NCBI GenBank assembly: GCA_012838035.1
Contig: DUQB01000081.1
Location: 1 to 56,001 of the forward strand
Length of the DNA stretch: 56,001 bases
Origin: Bacillota bacterium
GTDB taxonomy: Bacteria; Bacillota; Limnochordia; DTU080
Reading direction: 5' to 3'
The translations under genes and the position numbers were made by a program. Positions 1 through 8,869 of the stretch are shown in pieces (the stretch's first letter is position 1; each line of letters opens with the position of its first letter). Under the pieces are notes generated by a model, which did no database searches, was not told the DNA's origin, and saw nothing but the letters and a program-made list of their open reading frames with translations.

Positions 1-1434
1 GGGGATTTCGTCGCCTTCATACAGCGGTTGATCATCGAGGGTCAACTCAATTCGTCGTATCGGAAAGTCGATGTTTTTCAGCTGCACGGCGAACTCCGGC
101 CGGTCGATGGGGTCGCTGCCCCTCGGCGCGGCGAAATAGCGTTTGCTCTCCAAGTAGTCGTCCCAGAATGCCAAGGCCTCTTCTACCGTTTCCACAACCG
201 GAGTAGTCACTACCGCATCGGTGATATCGACGGGGCTGCTCCAGCCGCGACCAGCGGCGCCATAAGAAGGAAAGGCGTAGTAGCTGACGTTGAACCCTAC
301 GTTACGGCCTTGGGCTATGTTGTCGTGGAAGAAAACGACATCGCCGTCGATGCCAAGATTTTCTTTGAGGAAGGTTTTCTTTTCTTCAACGTCACCGCGC
401 AGGAGCAGCATTGCTTGCTGAGCGGTCAGCAGATACTGGCGGCCGGGGATATCATAGCCTTGATTAAGGAAATAGAAGACCTGGCGCGAACCGCCCGAGT
501 TGTTGTCGGGATAGATGAACTTGTTGTGGGCAATCAGCACATGGGTGCCGAAGACCTCCCAGCGAGGATTCGGGCCCGGATTCTCCGGATCGTCGTCATT
601 GAACAACGGTACCGTAATGAAAGTCCTGTTGGTGTTGCGATAGGTTCCAGTCGATTTGAACGTATTACCGAATACGACTACATAATCGGTTCTGTCGCGG
701 AAACGGACATAGTCGCCTGAACAGTCCTCGAAATAGTTGTTTACAACATAGACATGCTGCGGCCCATAGGCGTTATACATCATATGGGCGTGGGAATCGA
801 AACCGATACGAATGAACACGGAGTCTCGCAGCGTGATATGGTGCGAATCTTCGTAATGCGTTCCGGAGGCCCCATAGATGACATGCGGCATGTCGATGAA
901 GGTACAGTCGGATAAAGTCACATAGGAACCATACAGCTTGGTGACGTAATTGATGTACTGTTCGCCGGTAAAATGGAAGTAGCGAATGAGGGTGTTGACG
1001 CCTTTGAAATAAAACATGTCAAATGCGAGAGACTCGTCAATGGGATCGTTCGGGTCGGTTCTGAATATCGTCCCTTCCTTATTGAGCCCTTGGATGATGA
1101 GTTGGTGCTTGGGATGACCAATGTTCTCCAGTCTGAACGTACCGCGATTCTGTCCATCTTTGGCTCTGCTGCTGAAGATGTACTCACCTGGCAGGAAGTT
1201 CACCGTTACCGGTGATTCCGCCAGAGCGTTTCTTACCCTGTTCCACAACCCGGTGTCTCTAAAGTGAGCTGCATCGGCCGGGCTGGAACCATCGGCCTTG
1301 CCGCTGCCTTCATATGCGACGTAAAACTGCCGTACGAATGGGGTTTCTGCAGCAATTGCTCCAAGGCTTGCGAAACTGCCTGCGCTGAGCAAAAGCACAG
1401 AAAAGATGATGCAGATTGTGATGAGCTTCTTCAA
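1..1434 (-). CDS. Secreted right-handed beta-helix-type protein, 5' part, cut by the window edge
   Basis: This gene is absent from the ORF track because it has no stop inside the window. The minus strand reads without interruption from TTG at 1434, with AGGGAG about five bases upstream. It starts with a signal peptide (KKLITICIIFSVLLLSAGSFASLGAIAAE), followed by FYVAYEGSGKADGSSPADA, the kind of opening seen in pectate-lyase-like and chondroitinase-like parallel beta-helix proteins (xVaxxGsdsnpGt). Repeated short strands such as VTLSDCTFIDM, ITLRDSVFIRIG and VYVVNNYFEDC are typical helix rungs. About 478 residues are visible. A role in binding or cleaving polysaccharide outside the cell is a family-level inference; no catalytic residues were identified. 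The plus-strand ORF at 28-720 is its antisense shadow. Confidence 0.8.
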   Translation of the reverse strand, partial: MKKLITICIIFSVLLLSAGSFASLGAIAAETPFVRQFYVAYEGSGKADGSSPADAAHFRDTGLWNRVRNALAESPVTVNFLPGEYIFSSRAKDGQNRGTFRLENIGHPKHQLIIQGLNKEGTIFRTDPNDPIDESLAFDMFYFKGVNTLIRYFHFTGEQYINYVTKLYGSYVTLSDCTFIDMPHVIYGASGTHYEDSHHITLRDSVFIRIGFDSHAHMMYNAYGPQHVYVVNNYFEDCSGDYVRFRDRTDYVVVFGNTFKSTGTYRNTNRTFITVPLFNDDDPENPGPNPRWEVFGTHVLIAHNKFIYPDNNSGGSRQVFYFLNQGYDIPGRQYLLTAQQAMLLLRGDVEEKKTFLKENLGIDGDVVFFHDNIAQGRNVGFNVSYYAFPSYGAAGRGWSSPVDITDAVVTTPVVETVEEALAFWDDYLESKRYFAAPRGSDPIDRPEFAVQLKNIDFPIRRIELTLDDQPLYEGDEIP

Positions 1435-1930
1435 AGCCTCTCCCTCTTTCTTTGAACCTGACGAATAGCAAAGGTGACAGAAGCCGGCGAAGTATAAGCT
1501 GTTCGTTGTAGGACAAACATCGTAGACCCTTTCGTCGCCGACTGTTGTTAAGATTGGTACATAAGTAGCGTTCAGCCCGCAAACGTTTCGTATGCCGGCC
1601 TACTCAAGCAAGCATATGCGCCGGCTTGGTTGTTTGAACCACAGGCAGCATTATACGAGGTGGAGCATACCTGTTGTTTTACACAAGGACAAGGGTAATT
1701 CCTTGTCCGATTTTGCAGTCGCGGAACATTGCCGTGTTGCAGGGGAACATCCGCACATGCGGAACTATAGTTGAGAAGTACCAAGATGAGATCTACCCGT
1801 GTCGCCGGAATTGCCGGGCCGGGTATATATTCCCCGATGAACACCGCCGGACTTTGTGTAGGCCGCAGAGATGAGCGATTAAGCGTAAGAAATGCCGCAA
1901 TTAGTTTCATAGGGGATAGGGGCGTCAGCA
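1435..1930. other. Intergenic region with two inverted repeats, no gene seen
   Basis: About 500 bases separate the divergent beta-helix gene and the ACT-domain gene. Two inverted repeats are visible. GGACAAGG/CCTTGTCC (1687-1708, six-base loop) is followed by GATTTTGC and could be a weak terminator. TCCGCA/TGCGGA (1750-1763, two-base spacer) is a compact palindrome of operator size. Short ORFs in the track here lack ribosome binding sites and family resemblance. Confidence 0.5.
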
Positions 1931-2530
1931 ATGCACACCATAGTTACACTTCATGATGTCCGACACTGGACCGCTTGTCGTAGTGTGATCTTACATCCGG
2001 GAACCGTGTTGACCTCGTCTGCACGGCAGTGGTTGGCGGAGCATCAAGTTGCCGTACAAATAGCGGAAGCCGACCAACATGCGACGGGAGAACGTGTGGG
2101 GCAGCCAATGCAAAAGAGTGAGCTTTCGAGTGGCGAAGTGACGCAGGACAAGGTTATAGACCGCGAGCCGGTATCGGTACCTCAAGGCGCAGCGCGGGAG
2201 ACCGACCTTTTGCGTGACGATTTGCAGGCAGATGCTTCTGGTGATGCGGCAGCCGGTATGCAGCGCGCCATCATTACGGTATTGGGCAAGGATCGCGTAG
2301 GTATTATTGCTCGAGTCACTTCTCTTCTAGCGGCGGCGCACGTAAACATCCTGGATATTAATCAGACGCTGTTCGGCGATCTTTTCTCCATGAACATGGC
2401 GGTGGATATCTCCGCAGCCGATGTGCCGTTCGCCGAGTTAAAGGCCGCGGTTGAAGACGCCGGGGTGGAGTTGCAGGTCAAGGTGTTGATGCAACGGCGA
2501 GCTGTCTTCGATTACATGCATCGGGTGTAG
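1931..2530 (+). CDS. ACT-domain regulatory protein with an added N-terminal domain
   Basis: The C-terminal ~90 residues (IITVLGKDRVGIIARVTSLLAAAHVNILDINQTLFGDLFSMNMAVDI) form an ACT domain of the UPF0237 type, which is normally a stand-alone ~90-residue protein encoded just before a UPF0210/DUF711 gene, as here. This copy is 199 residues because of an N-terminal segment. Its opening, TLHDVRHWTACRSVILHPGTVLTSSARQWLAEHQVAV, resembles the short motif (vxPGxixTPxArexlxexxi) at the start of some ethanolamine-utilisation and cobalamin adenosyltransferase proteins. A charged linker of ~50 residues joins the two parts. ACT domains usually bind small metabolites such as amino acids; the ligand is unknown. 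The start ATG has AGGGG eight bases upstream. The stop overlaps the next gene's ribosome binding site, so the pair is co-translated. Confidence 0.8.
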   Translation: MHTIVTLHDVRHWTACRSVILHPGTVLTSSARQWLAEHQVAVQIAEADQHATGERVGQPMQKSELSSGEVTQDKVIDREPVSVPQGAARETDLLRDDLQADASGDAAAGMQRAIITVLGKDRVGIIARVTSLLAAAHVNILDINQTLFGDLFSMNMAVDISAADVPFAELKAAVEDAGVELQVKVLMQRRAVFDYMHRV

Positions 2531-2542
2531 GAGGATGGGCCA

Positions 2543-3907
2543 TTGACCATTTCTGCGCAAGAGATCCTCGAAACCATCCGCATGATCGAAGTGGAAAACT
2601 TCGACATCCGCACCGTTACCTTGGGCATGAACTTGCTGGGTTGCGCTCGCCCGCGAGCGAACGAGGCGGCTGCGCTCATACGCGACCGGATTTTGGACCA
2701 TGCGGCACGTTTGGTCAAAGTGGTCGACGACATCCAGGCGGAATACGGCGTACCGATTATCAATCGTCGTATTGCGGTAACCCCCATAGCTTTACTGGCG
2801 AACGCGTTGGCGCCGGGGGAAGAATGCGCCGAGTTGGGACGTGCTTTGGACGAGTCGGCTCGTGCTGCAGGCATCAACTTCATTGGTGGTTACAGCGCTT
2901 TAGTGGAAAAAGGCTACACCTTAGGCGATCAACGGCTCATCGCCTCTATTCCCGAGGTGTTGGCACAGACGGAAACAGTGTGTTCCTCGGTGAATGTCGC
3001 CTCCAGCCGGGTGGGCATCAACATGGATGCGATCCGTGTAATGGGCGGCATAGTGAAGGAAACGGCTGAACTGACCCAAGACAAGAACGGCGCGGGTTGC
3101 GCCAAATTGGTGGTTTTCGCCAACGTCCCTGAAGACAACCCGTTTATGGCGGGAGCTATGCATGGCGTCGGTCAACCGGAACTGGTGATCAACATCGGCG
3201 TGAGCGGACCCGGTGTCGTGCTGGACACTGTGCGCAAACAAAGGTCTCGCGATCTTGGCGTCTTGGCGGAAGCCATTAAGCGCACAGCGTTCAAAATCAC
3301 GCGGGTCGGTCAATTGGTCGGTCAGGAAGCATCACAGCGCTTGGGCGTACAATTCGGCGTGGTCGATCTCTCGCTGGCGCCGACGCCGGCGGTTGGCGAC
3401 AGCGTAGCCGATATTCTGGAGGCTATGGGTTTGGAGAAGTGTGGCGCACCAGGTACTACGGCGGCATTAGCCATGCTCATCGATGCCGTGAAGAAAGGCG
3501 GGGCGATGGCCTCATCCTATGTAGGCGGACTAAGTGGAGCGTTTATACCTGTCAGCGAAGATGCCGGCATGGTACGCGCCGTGGAGCAAGGAGCGCTTAC
3601 CTTGGAAAAGCTGGAAGCGATGACCGCAGTCTGCTCTGTCGGTCTCGACATGGTGGTCATACCGGGTGATACGTCGGCCGATACCATCAGCGGTATTATT
3701 GCCGATGAAATCGCCATCGGCGTCATCAATCACAAAACCACGGGAGTACGTATTGTTCCTGCGCCGGGACGCCATGTGGGGGATGTGGTCGATTTCGGCG
3801 ACCTGCTGGGTTCAGGGCCGGTGATGCCGGTGAATCGATTCCAGTGTTCCGACTTCGTGAATCGGGGCGGACGTATTCCGGCTCCGTTGCACAGCTTACG
3901 CAACTGA
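2543..3907 (+). CDS. UPF0210/DUF711 (PFL-like) protein
   Basis: The 454-residue product begins [29 protein letters not shown] and continues with [16 protein letters not shown] and GADVSGPG-like stretches, the signature of UPF0210 (DUF711). This family is structurally related to pyruvate formate-lyase-type barrels but has no established reaction. The TTG start at 2543 is chosen because AGGAGG lies eight bases upstream, straddling the stop of the ACT gene. The ACT/UPF0210 pairing is widely conserved, which suggests that the ACT partner senses a metabolite for this protein. Length is normal for the family and I see no lesions. Function remains unknown. Confidence 0.85.
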   Translation: MTISAQEILETIRMIEVENFDIRTVTLGMNLLGCARPRANEAAALIRDRILDHAARLVKVVDDIQAEYGVPIINRRIAVTPIALLANALAPGEECAELGRALDESARAAGINFIGGYSALVEKGYTLGDQRLIASIPEVLAQTETVCSSVNVASSRVGINMDAIRVMGGIVKETAELTQDKNGAGCAKLVVFANVPEDNPFMAGAMHGVGQPELVINIGVSGPGVVLDTVRKQRSRDLGVLAEAIKRTAFKITRVGQLVGQEASQRLGVQFGVVDLSLAPTPAVGDSVADILEAMGLEKCGAPGTTAALAMLIDAVKKGGAMASSYVGGLSGAFIPVSEDAGMVRAVEQGALTLEKLEAMTAVCSVGLDMVVIPGDTSADTISGIIADEIAIGVINHKTTGVRIVPAPGRHVGDVVDFGDLLGSGPVMPVNRFQCSDFVNRGGRIPAPLHSLRN

Positions 3908-3960
3908 ACCGTGTGGGTGCGGATATCGGGCCATGCGTCGATGTACATTGAGGTGAGTAT

Positions 3961-4596
3961 GTGAGTGGTTGGTTTATTACATTAGAAGGTATTGACGGTT
4001 CGGGGAAGAGCACCCAAGCTAAGCTTTTGTACGAACGCCTGCTTGCGTGCGGTATAGCGGCGCTACTCACGCGGGAGCCCGGCGGAACCGTAGTCGGTCA
4101 GGCGTTGCGAAAGCTTTGTTTGAACGGCGGCGAAACGCTCACTTGGGAGACGGAGATGCTGCTGATGGCCGCCGACCGCGCCCAGCATGTGCAGGAAGTG
4201 ATTCGCCCCGCGTTGGAGCAAGGTTGTTGTGTGATCTGCGATCGGTACATCGATTCTACCGTGGCTTATCAGGGATATGGCGCGCAAGCGTCTTTAGCCG
4301 CCATTAGGCAGGTCAATATGATTGCTACGCAAGGTTTGGAACCGCATCTTACTTTGTTGTTCGATATCAAGCCTACGGAACGTTATGTCCGTCAAGGTGA
4401 GGTCGACCGCATCGAAAAGCGGAGTCTGGAATACCATCAACGTGTGTATGAGGGTTTTATGCAGATTGCCAGGGAGAATGAGCGGGTGGTGGTGATCCCT
4501 GCTAAGCGAAAAACACCGGCAGAGGTGGCCGCAATGGTTTGGCAGGCCTGTGTGACAAAGCTGCCACATTTAGACAGGTCTGCCGAGTTGAATTGA
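3961..4596 (+). CDS. tmk: Thymidylate kinase
   Basis: Converts dTMP to dTDP with ATP in the cytoplasm. The 211-residue sequence shows the P-loop GIDGSGKSTQAKLL at residues ~9-22, the substrate-binding DRYIDSTVAYQGYG near residue 92, and REPGGT, all diagnostic for Tmk. The GTG start at 3961 follows GAGGTGAGTAT. It stands immediately before holB, a common arrangement in Bacillota (tmk-holB-ricT-rsmI). Length is typical. Confidence 0.95.
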   Translation: MSGWFITLEGIDGSGKSTQAKLLYERLLACGIAALLTREPGGTVVGQALRKLCLNGGETLTWETEMLLMAADRAQHVQEVIRPALEQGCCVICDRYIDSTVAYQGYGAQASLAAIRQVNMIATQGLEPHLTLLFDIKPTERYVRQGEVDRIEKRSLEYHQRVYEGFMQIARENERVVVIPAKRKTPAEVAAMVWQACVTKLPHLDRSAELN

Positions 4597-4705
4597 CACC
4601 CGCTTTTTGCTTCTGATATTGTGTGGTTAGCATAGGTAGGTTTCATATGCATATGGGTAGGTGCGGCGCAACCTAGTACCTACCTTTAAAAGGAGTTGTT
4701 AGGGC
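4597..4705 (+). repeat. Short intergenic with GGTAGGT/ACCTACC inverted repeats
   Basis: Between tmk and holB there are GGTAGGT near 4636 and again near 4657, with the complement ACCTACC near 4678, giving two alternative stem-loops. CATATGCATATG (4647-4658) is a perfect 12-base palindrome. No T tract follows, so a true terminator is doubtful; the alternative stems may modulate holB, which starts just after an AAAGGAG. Confidence 0.35.
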
Positions 4706-5683
4706 GTGCCCTGGGATATAGCCGGACATGACGCGGCTGTGCGCTCCCTGCAGGCGGCATTGATCAGCGGACAAATCGGACACGCCTATATGTTTGTCGG
4801 GCCTAAAGGGATAGGCAAGGGGCGTTTAGCTTTACAGACGGCAAAAGCGCTCATGTGCGAGCTCGATAAAACGCAGGCTCCTTGCGGCGCATGTCGCGGT
4901 TGCAGGCGAGTGGAGAGCAACAATCACCCCGATCTGCATCGGGTCATGCCTGAAGGGACCGGCGTGAAGATCGATCAGATGCGTCAACTTCAGGATACTT
5001 TGGCTTTGCGTCCTTACGAGGCTAAATACAAGGTAGTCATCATAGACGATGCGGACAGCCTGACGGTGCAGGCGCAGAATAGTATGCTGAAGTCGTTTGA
5101 AGAGCCGTCGGGCGATACGGTTTATATTTTAATCGTGCATAATCCCGATGCATTGCTGCCCACCATCCACTCCCGCTGCCAAATCATCCGCTTGCAACCC
5201 GTGGCGGACGAGGTTGTAGCGGCATTGCTGCAAAAAGAGCGCGGTATGGATATGGATCAGGCTACGCTATTGGCTGCGTTAAGCGATGGCCGGCCGGGAT
5301 TGGCGCTAACCCTTGATGCCGAACAAATGCTGGCTCAACGCAAGCGTGTTGTGGAGTGGTGCGGCGCATTACGGCAGGATGGTCTGAAAGCCGTTATCAG
5401 GATTGGCGATACATTGGAAAAAGACGCGGATCTGTCAGAGTCGTTAACAGCTTTGTCTGTATGGTTACGCGATTTATGGCACTATAACGTAGATCCTCAC
5501 CTGCAGCTCGTTAACCGGGACATGCGCGATACGATCGCTCAGGAAGCGCCGTTCTGGCGTTCCGGCGCGGTGCATGCGTTGAGTGCGGTTGCTGAGGCTA
5601 AGAACCAACTGGCACGCAATGTTAATCGCCGTTTGGTACTCGACTATATGTTGATTCGCATTCAAAGGGGCCTTACCTTATGA
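4706..5683 (+). CDS. holB: DNA polymerase III subunit delta'
   Basis: Clamp-loader subunit of the replicase. The 325-residue protein has the AAA+ opening IGHAYMFVGPKGIGKGRLALQTAKAL (residues ~26-50), a zinc-binding cluster C-x8-C-x2-C-x2-C (CELDKTQAPCGACRGC, ~52-67), the acidic box VVIIDDADSLTVQAQNSMLKSFEEPSG and the sensor SRCQIIRLQP. The P-loop is only partly canonical, as is usual for delta', which does not hydrolyse ATP. GTG start with AGGAG ten bases upstream. The last four bases (ATGA) overlap the start of ricT, indicating translational coupling. Confidence 0.93.
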   Translation: MPWDIAGHDAAVRSLQAALISGQIGHAYMFVGPKGIGKGRLALQTAKALMCELDKTQAPCGACRGCRRVESNNHPDLHRVMPEGTGVKIDQMRQLQDTLALRPYEAKYKVVIIDDADSLTVQAQNSMLKSFEEPSGDTVYILIVHNPDALLPTIHSRCQIIRLQPVADEVVAALLQKERGMDMDQATLLAALSDGRPGLALTLDAEQMLAQRKRVVEWCGALRQDGLKAVIRIGDTLEKDADLSESLTALSVWLRDLWHYNVDPHLQLVNRDMRDTIAQEAPFWRSGAVHALSAVAEAKNQLARNVNRRLVLDYMLIRIQRGLTL

Positions 5684-6906
5684 TAGTAGTTGGCGTACGC
5701 TTTAAGCGTGCCGGAAAAGTGTACTATTTCGATCCTAATGATGTTCCGGTAGAGTTGGGACAACCTGTTGTTGTGGAAACCGCACGCGGGCTGGAATTAG
5801 GCGAAGTCACGGTTTTACCTCATGAAGTATCGGAAGAAGAAGTGGTGCAACCTCTGCGCAAAGTGGTGCGAGCCGCTGAGAACGAGGATCTGGCACAAAC
5901 CGAGGATAATATAAGGCTGGAGCAAGAGGCATACGCCTATGCGCTGGAACGCATCGCAGCTTTGAATCTGGAAATGAAACTGGTTGATGTGGAACTGTCT
6001 TTCGACAGAAGTAAGTTGATCTTTAGCTTCACTGCCGATCAACGCATTGATTTCCGGGAATTGGTAAAAGAGCTGGTCAGCCGGTTCCACACACGCATAG
6101 AGCTGCGCCAGATAGGCGTGCGTGACGAGGCAAAGATGCTGGGCGGCCTTGGCGTCTGCGGGAATCCGCTGTGTTGCGCCACATGGATCGGCGACTTCGC
6201 TCCGGTTTCCATACGTCATGCCAAAGACCAGGATCTTTCGATGAATCCCAACAAGATCTCCGGTGTTTGCGGTCGTTTAAAGTGCTGCTTGCGTTTCGAG
6301 GCGGAAGCATATGAAGATGCAAGGGCACGCGCTCCAAAAAACGGCGTCTACTACATGACGCCGAATGGCGAAGCTAAGGTGGTTGCCGTAAACTTGCTGC
6401 GAGAGAACTGCACGATGCAGTTGAGCGATGCTACTCGCATCAAGGTGACCTGGGTCGACTTACAGAAAATGTCTGAGGTGAAAGAACCAGCTGCTGCAAC
6501 CTATGTAGCCAATGAGCCGGAAGTTGCGCCATTGGAAGCGGATGCGCCGCTGGAATTAACAGCGGAACAGGCATCGGCTGGTGAAACGAGCTTCGTCCCT
6601 GCTGATTGGGGCGCTGCCGAGCAAGACTTTGAAGAGCATAGTGCGCCCGGCCAAAACGCCGGCAGAAAGACGGCCAAAGGCAACCGCAAACAACGTCGTT
6701 CTCGTAAAAAAGGAAATCGCACGCAGAGCGGTAATGCATCTGAAGGGCGTCGCACGGATAAAGCGGCAGTTGAGCATGAAATCGCGGCAGGAGCGGATGA
6801 AACGAAGGAAGCTCCCAGGAAGAAACGCCGTTGGCGTAAACGCAAACCTAGCGGAAACCGCAACCACAAGGAGCAATTGAAACGTGAATCACCAAAACAA
6901 GAGTGA
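5680..6906 (+). CDS. ricT: PSP1-domain protein RicT (YaaT), with a long basic tail
   Basis: In Bacillus subtilis RicT works with RicA and RicF as an Fe-S complex influencing RNase Y-dependent mRNA maturation and the sporulation phosphorelay. The N-terminal ~270 residues match: GVRFKRAGKVYYFDP at the start and the cysteine-rich core MLGGLGVCGNPLCCATWIGDF ... SGVCGRLKCCLRFE, whose cysteines are the family's cluster ligands. The last ~130 residues are unusual: Ala/Glu-rich and then strongly basic (KGNRKQRRSRKKGNR, KKRRWRKRKPSGNRN). The usual protein is ~275 residues, so this is an extension that could bind RNA (inference). It overlaps rsmI by 23 bases. Confidence 0.92.
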   Translation: MIVVGVRFKRAGKVYYFDPNDVPVELGQPVVVETARGLELGEVTVLPHEVSEEEVVQPLRKVVRAAENEDLAQTEDNIRLEQEAYAYALERIAALNLEMKLVDVELSFDRSKLIFSFTADQRIDFRELVKELVSRFHTRIELRQIGVRDEAKMLGGLGVCGNPLCCATWIGDFAPVSIRHAKDQDLSMNPNKISGVCGRLKCCLRFEAEAYEDARARAPKNGVYYMTPNGEAKVVAVNLLRENCTMQLSDATRIKVTWVDLQKMSEVKEPAAATYVANEPEVAPLEADAPLELTAEQASAGETSFVPADWGAAEQDFEEHSAPGQNAGRKTAKGNRKQRRSRKKGNRTQSGNASEGRRTDKAAVEHEIAAGADETKEAPRKKRRWRKRKPSGNRNHKEQLKRESPKQE

Positions 6907-7792
6907 TCGCGCAGGTGCCGGAGGAAATTCCGGCGCCCTTTTTGTCGTAGGTACTCCCTTGGGTAACCTGGAAGATATGACGTTGCGAGCTATCCGGACG
7001 CTGCGCGAAGTGGACCTGGTTGCAGCTGAAGATACGCGTCGTACGGCTAAGTTGCTCGCTCATCTGCAAATTCAAAAGCCTACCGTGAGCTATTATCATC
7101 ATAACGAACAGGGACGTACCGAGGATCTGATCGCTCGTCTGACGGCAGGTACCCATATTGCTTTAGTAACGGATGCCGGTATGCCCGGCATATCTGATCC
7201 GGGTGCCATTCTCATCGCTGCGGCGTTAGCTGCAAACATCCCCGTGATACCTATTCCCGGACCGACTGCTGCCACCACTGCGCTCGTCATTTCCGGTTTG
7301 CCTACCGATCGTTATGTGTTCGAAGGTTTCTTGCCGCGCAGCGGTAAGCCGCGCAAGGCTCGCTTGGTGGAGTTGGCTGCCGAAACTCGGACCATCGTGC
7401 TCTATGAGGCGCCGCACAGACTAATCCGCACCTTGAACGATCTATACGATCAGTTAGGCGAGCGTCCGGTCGCCGTGGCCCGAGAACTGACCAAGGTGCA
7501 TGAAGAGTGTATACGCGGTACGTTGTGCGAAGTGATCGCACATTTTACGGCTCATCCGCCGCGCGGCGAATTTGTAGTGGTTCTAGCGGGCAAGAAGGCG
7601 CAAGGCGAGGAGCAGGAGTGGGGGGAAGACGGGGAGCGGCAACTGCCTGCGTTGCTACGAGCAGCCCTTCAAGCGGGATTATCGCGACCGGATGCCGTAA
7701 AGGCAGTAATGAAGCAGACGGGACTGCCGCGACGAGAGGTGTACCAAGCCTCCCTTTCTCTCGATGCGTCTAACGAAGATAGCGAAAAATGA
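6884..7792 (+). CDS. rsmI: 16S rRNA (cytidine1402-2'-O)-methyltransferase
   Basis: Methylates the 2'-OH of C1402 in the decoding centre of 16S rRNA using SAM. The tetrapyrrole-methylase fold is clear: FVVGTPLGNLEDMTLRAIRTLREVDLVAAEDTR near residues 20-50, SYYHHNEQ, LVTDAGMPGISDPG, and VPIPGPTAATTALVISGLPTDRYVFEGFLPR. The GTG start at 6884 lies inside the ricT reading frame with AAGGAG ten bases before it. Length 302 is slightly above average owing to an ~18-residue N-terminal stretch. The gene ends in a 23-base tail-to-tail overlap with the DUF441 gene. Confidence 0.94.
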   Translation: MNHQNKSDRAGAGGNSGALFVVGTPLGNLEDMTLRAIRTLREVDLVAAEDTRRTAKLLAHLQIQKPTVSYYHHNEQGRTEDLIARLTAGTHIALVTDAGMPGISDPGAILIAAALAANIPVIPIPGPTAATTALVISGLPTDRYVFEGFLPRSGKPRKARLVELAAETRTIVLYEAPHRLIRTLNDLYDQLGERPVAVARELTKVHEECIRGTLCEVIAHFTAHPPRGEFVVVLAGKKAQGEEQEWGEDGERQLPALLRAALQAGLSRPDAVKAVMKQTGLPRREVYQASLSLDASNEDSEK

Positions 7793-8213
7793 CCGCCGCT
7801 AGTCCCGATGCTACCAGAGGACCGGCGGGGATGCCGCCGAAGAAGGATACGCCCAGCACTGATCCGAGTACGATGCCGACCATAATTTCCGGTTGCGCTG
7901 TGAGTAGTTGAATCCCTTCAGCCGCCAGCCGCGCTCCAACGGCCCCGATGACTACCGCCACCAAGCCGTGCGTTGAGAATAACGATTTGATGGAAGCCAA
8001 CCCCATCTGCCCGTTGGCATAAGGAAGCAGCAGGCCGATAAGCAGGAATGTAATGCCCAGTTCGTTGGCGCTTGTCTGCAGAAATCTAAACATGCCTGGA
8101 AAAGCAGTCACTTGCAACAGCAACATGGAACCTGCAGCCACGGCGACCAAATCGTTCTTGCCGATGATGCCGGCGGCAAATACGACGGCCAGGATGATGG
8201 TGCCTTCCGTCAA
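7770..8213 (-). CDS. DUF441 (YeaL-type) membrane protein
   Basis: Small integral membrane protein of unknown function with four or five hydrophobic segments (IILAVVFAAGIIG, VAAGSMLLLQVTAF, LGITFLLIGLLLPYA, GLVAVVIGAVGARLAA, PEIMVGIVLGSVLGVSFFGGIPAGPLVASGLAAVIF). The segment FFGGIPAGPLVASGLAA near the C-terminus is the family hallmark. The ORF track starts too far upstream: TTG at 8213 has AAGGAG nine bases away and gives 147 residues, matching the family size of ~150, whereas the upstream extension lacks hydrophobic character. It is convergent with rsmI and overlaps its 3' end by 23 bases. Confidence 0.88.
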   Translation of the reverse strand: MTEGTIILAVVFAAGIIGKNDLVAVAAGSMLLLQVTAFPGMFRFLQTSANELGITFLLIGLLLPYANGQMGLASIKSLFSTHGLVAVVIGAVGARLAAEGIQLLTAQPEIMVGIVLGSVLGVSFFGGIPAGPLVASGLAAVIFRYLR

Positions 8214-8339
8214 CCTGCTCAACTCCTTGGACTCTGGGTAAGGATAACCAGAGTCGGGCGCTGATGGGATACCCCCTCGGCATACCCCTTTACTGGAGTG
8301 TATGACGCGGCAGCGGCGTTCTTGTTGCCGGATTGCGAC

Positions 8340-8369
8340 TTGACAGAGTATCCTGTGGAACACTATGAT
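8340..8369 (+). promoter_or_regulatory. SigA-type promoter for the metG T-box transcript
   Basis: TTGACA (8340-8345), an 18-base spacer and TATGAT (8364-8369) form a near-consensus housekeeping promoter. The predicted start point, around 8376, gives a leader long enough for the complete T-box that follows. Confidence 0.75.
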
Positions 8370-8439
8370 GTGGTCAAGAGCCGTTCTTCAAAGCACCCGC
8401 GCAATAACGCCGGTGCGTTTGTTAGAACGTGTTTTCGTC

Positions 8440-8725
8440 AGCGATGACGGGGAAGAGTAGGCTGCTGCATTGTGCTACAGAGAGCCGGAGCGGATGTATA
8501 TTCCAGGGTGAAATCCGGTGCACGATTCACTGCTGAACATGGCCCCTGAGCTCCCGTCTGAAGGATGTTCGCATCTGCGTAGGACCGGGCGGGCGTTCCC
8601 GTTACAGAACAGGAGTATATGAACCGCATACGCGGGAGTACTCTAAACTGAGACCTGTTTACAGGTGAATCAGGGTGGTACCACGAGATCCGACCTCTCG
8701 TCCCTGTGTGGGCGAGAGTTTTTTA
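8440..8725 (+). promoter_or_regulatory. T-box riboswitch with a Met (AUG) specifier, upstream of metG
   Basis: The leader has the standard T-box order: GATGACGGGGAAGAG at the base of stem I (8444-), AGAGAGCCGG and GGTGAAATCCGGTG in the AG-bulge/distal region, a specifier region GAACATGGCCCCTGAG, and the conserved antiterminator AGGGTGGTACCACGAG (8672-8686). The codon ATG at 8539-8541 sits where the specifier should be and is followed by a purine, matching the downstream methionyl-tRNA synthetase. The terminator is CTCTCG-tCCC/GGG-CGAGAG (8695-8718) followed by TTTTTT. Uncharged tRNA-Met should stabilise the antiterminator and turn metG on. Confidence 0.93.
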
Positions 8726-8869
8726 TTTGCGCAAATACGGCAGTGGTCCAGCCGTTGCGCAGTATGCGAGCAGTAACGTATAGCGATCTAAAGACAGGCT
8801 GATGATAGGCATACTTCAGAACAGCAAACACATCGGCGCCACAGGTCTGATTTCAGAGGGAGGAAGAGA

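Noticed and set aside
28-720. Plus-strand ORF of 230 residues at the left edge
   Set aside because: It is antisense to the continuous secreted beta-helix frame, has no family features, and the minus strand carries signal peptide and RBS.
4647-4658. CATATGCATATG palindrome between tmk and holB
   Set aside because: Short A/T-rich palindrome without a second copy or promoter context; noted only in the region entry.
6440-6880. Several long ORFs overlapping the 3' half of ricT on both strands
   Set aside because: They are shadows produced by the low-complexity Lys/Arg/Ala-rich tail of RicT.
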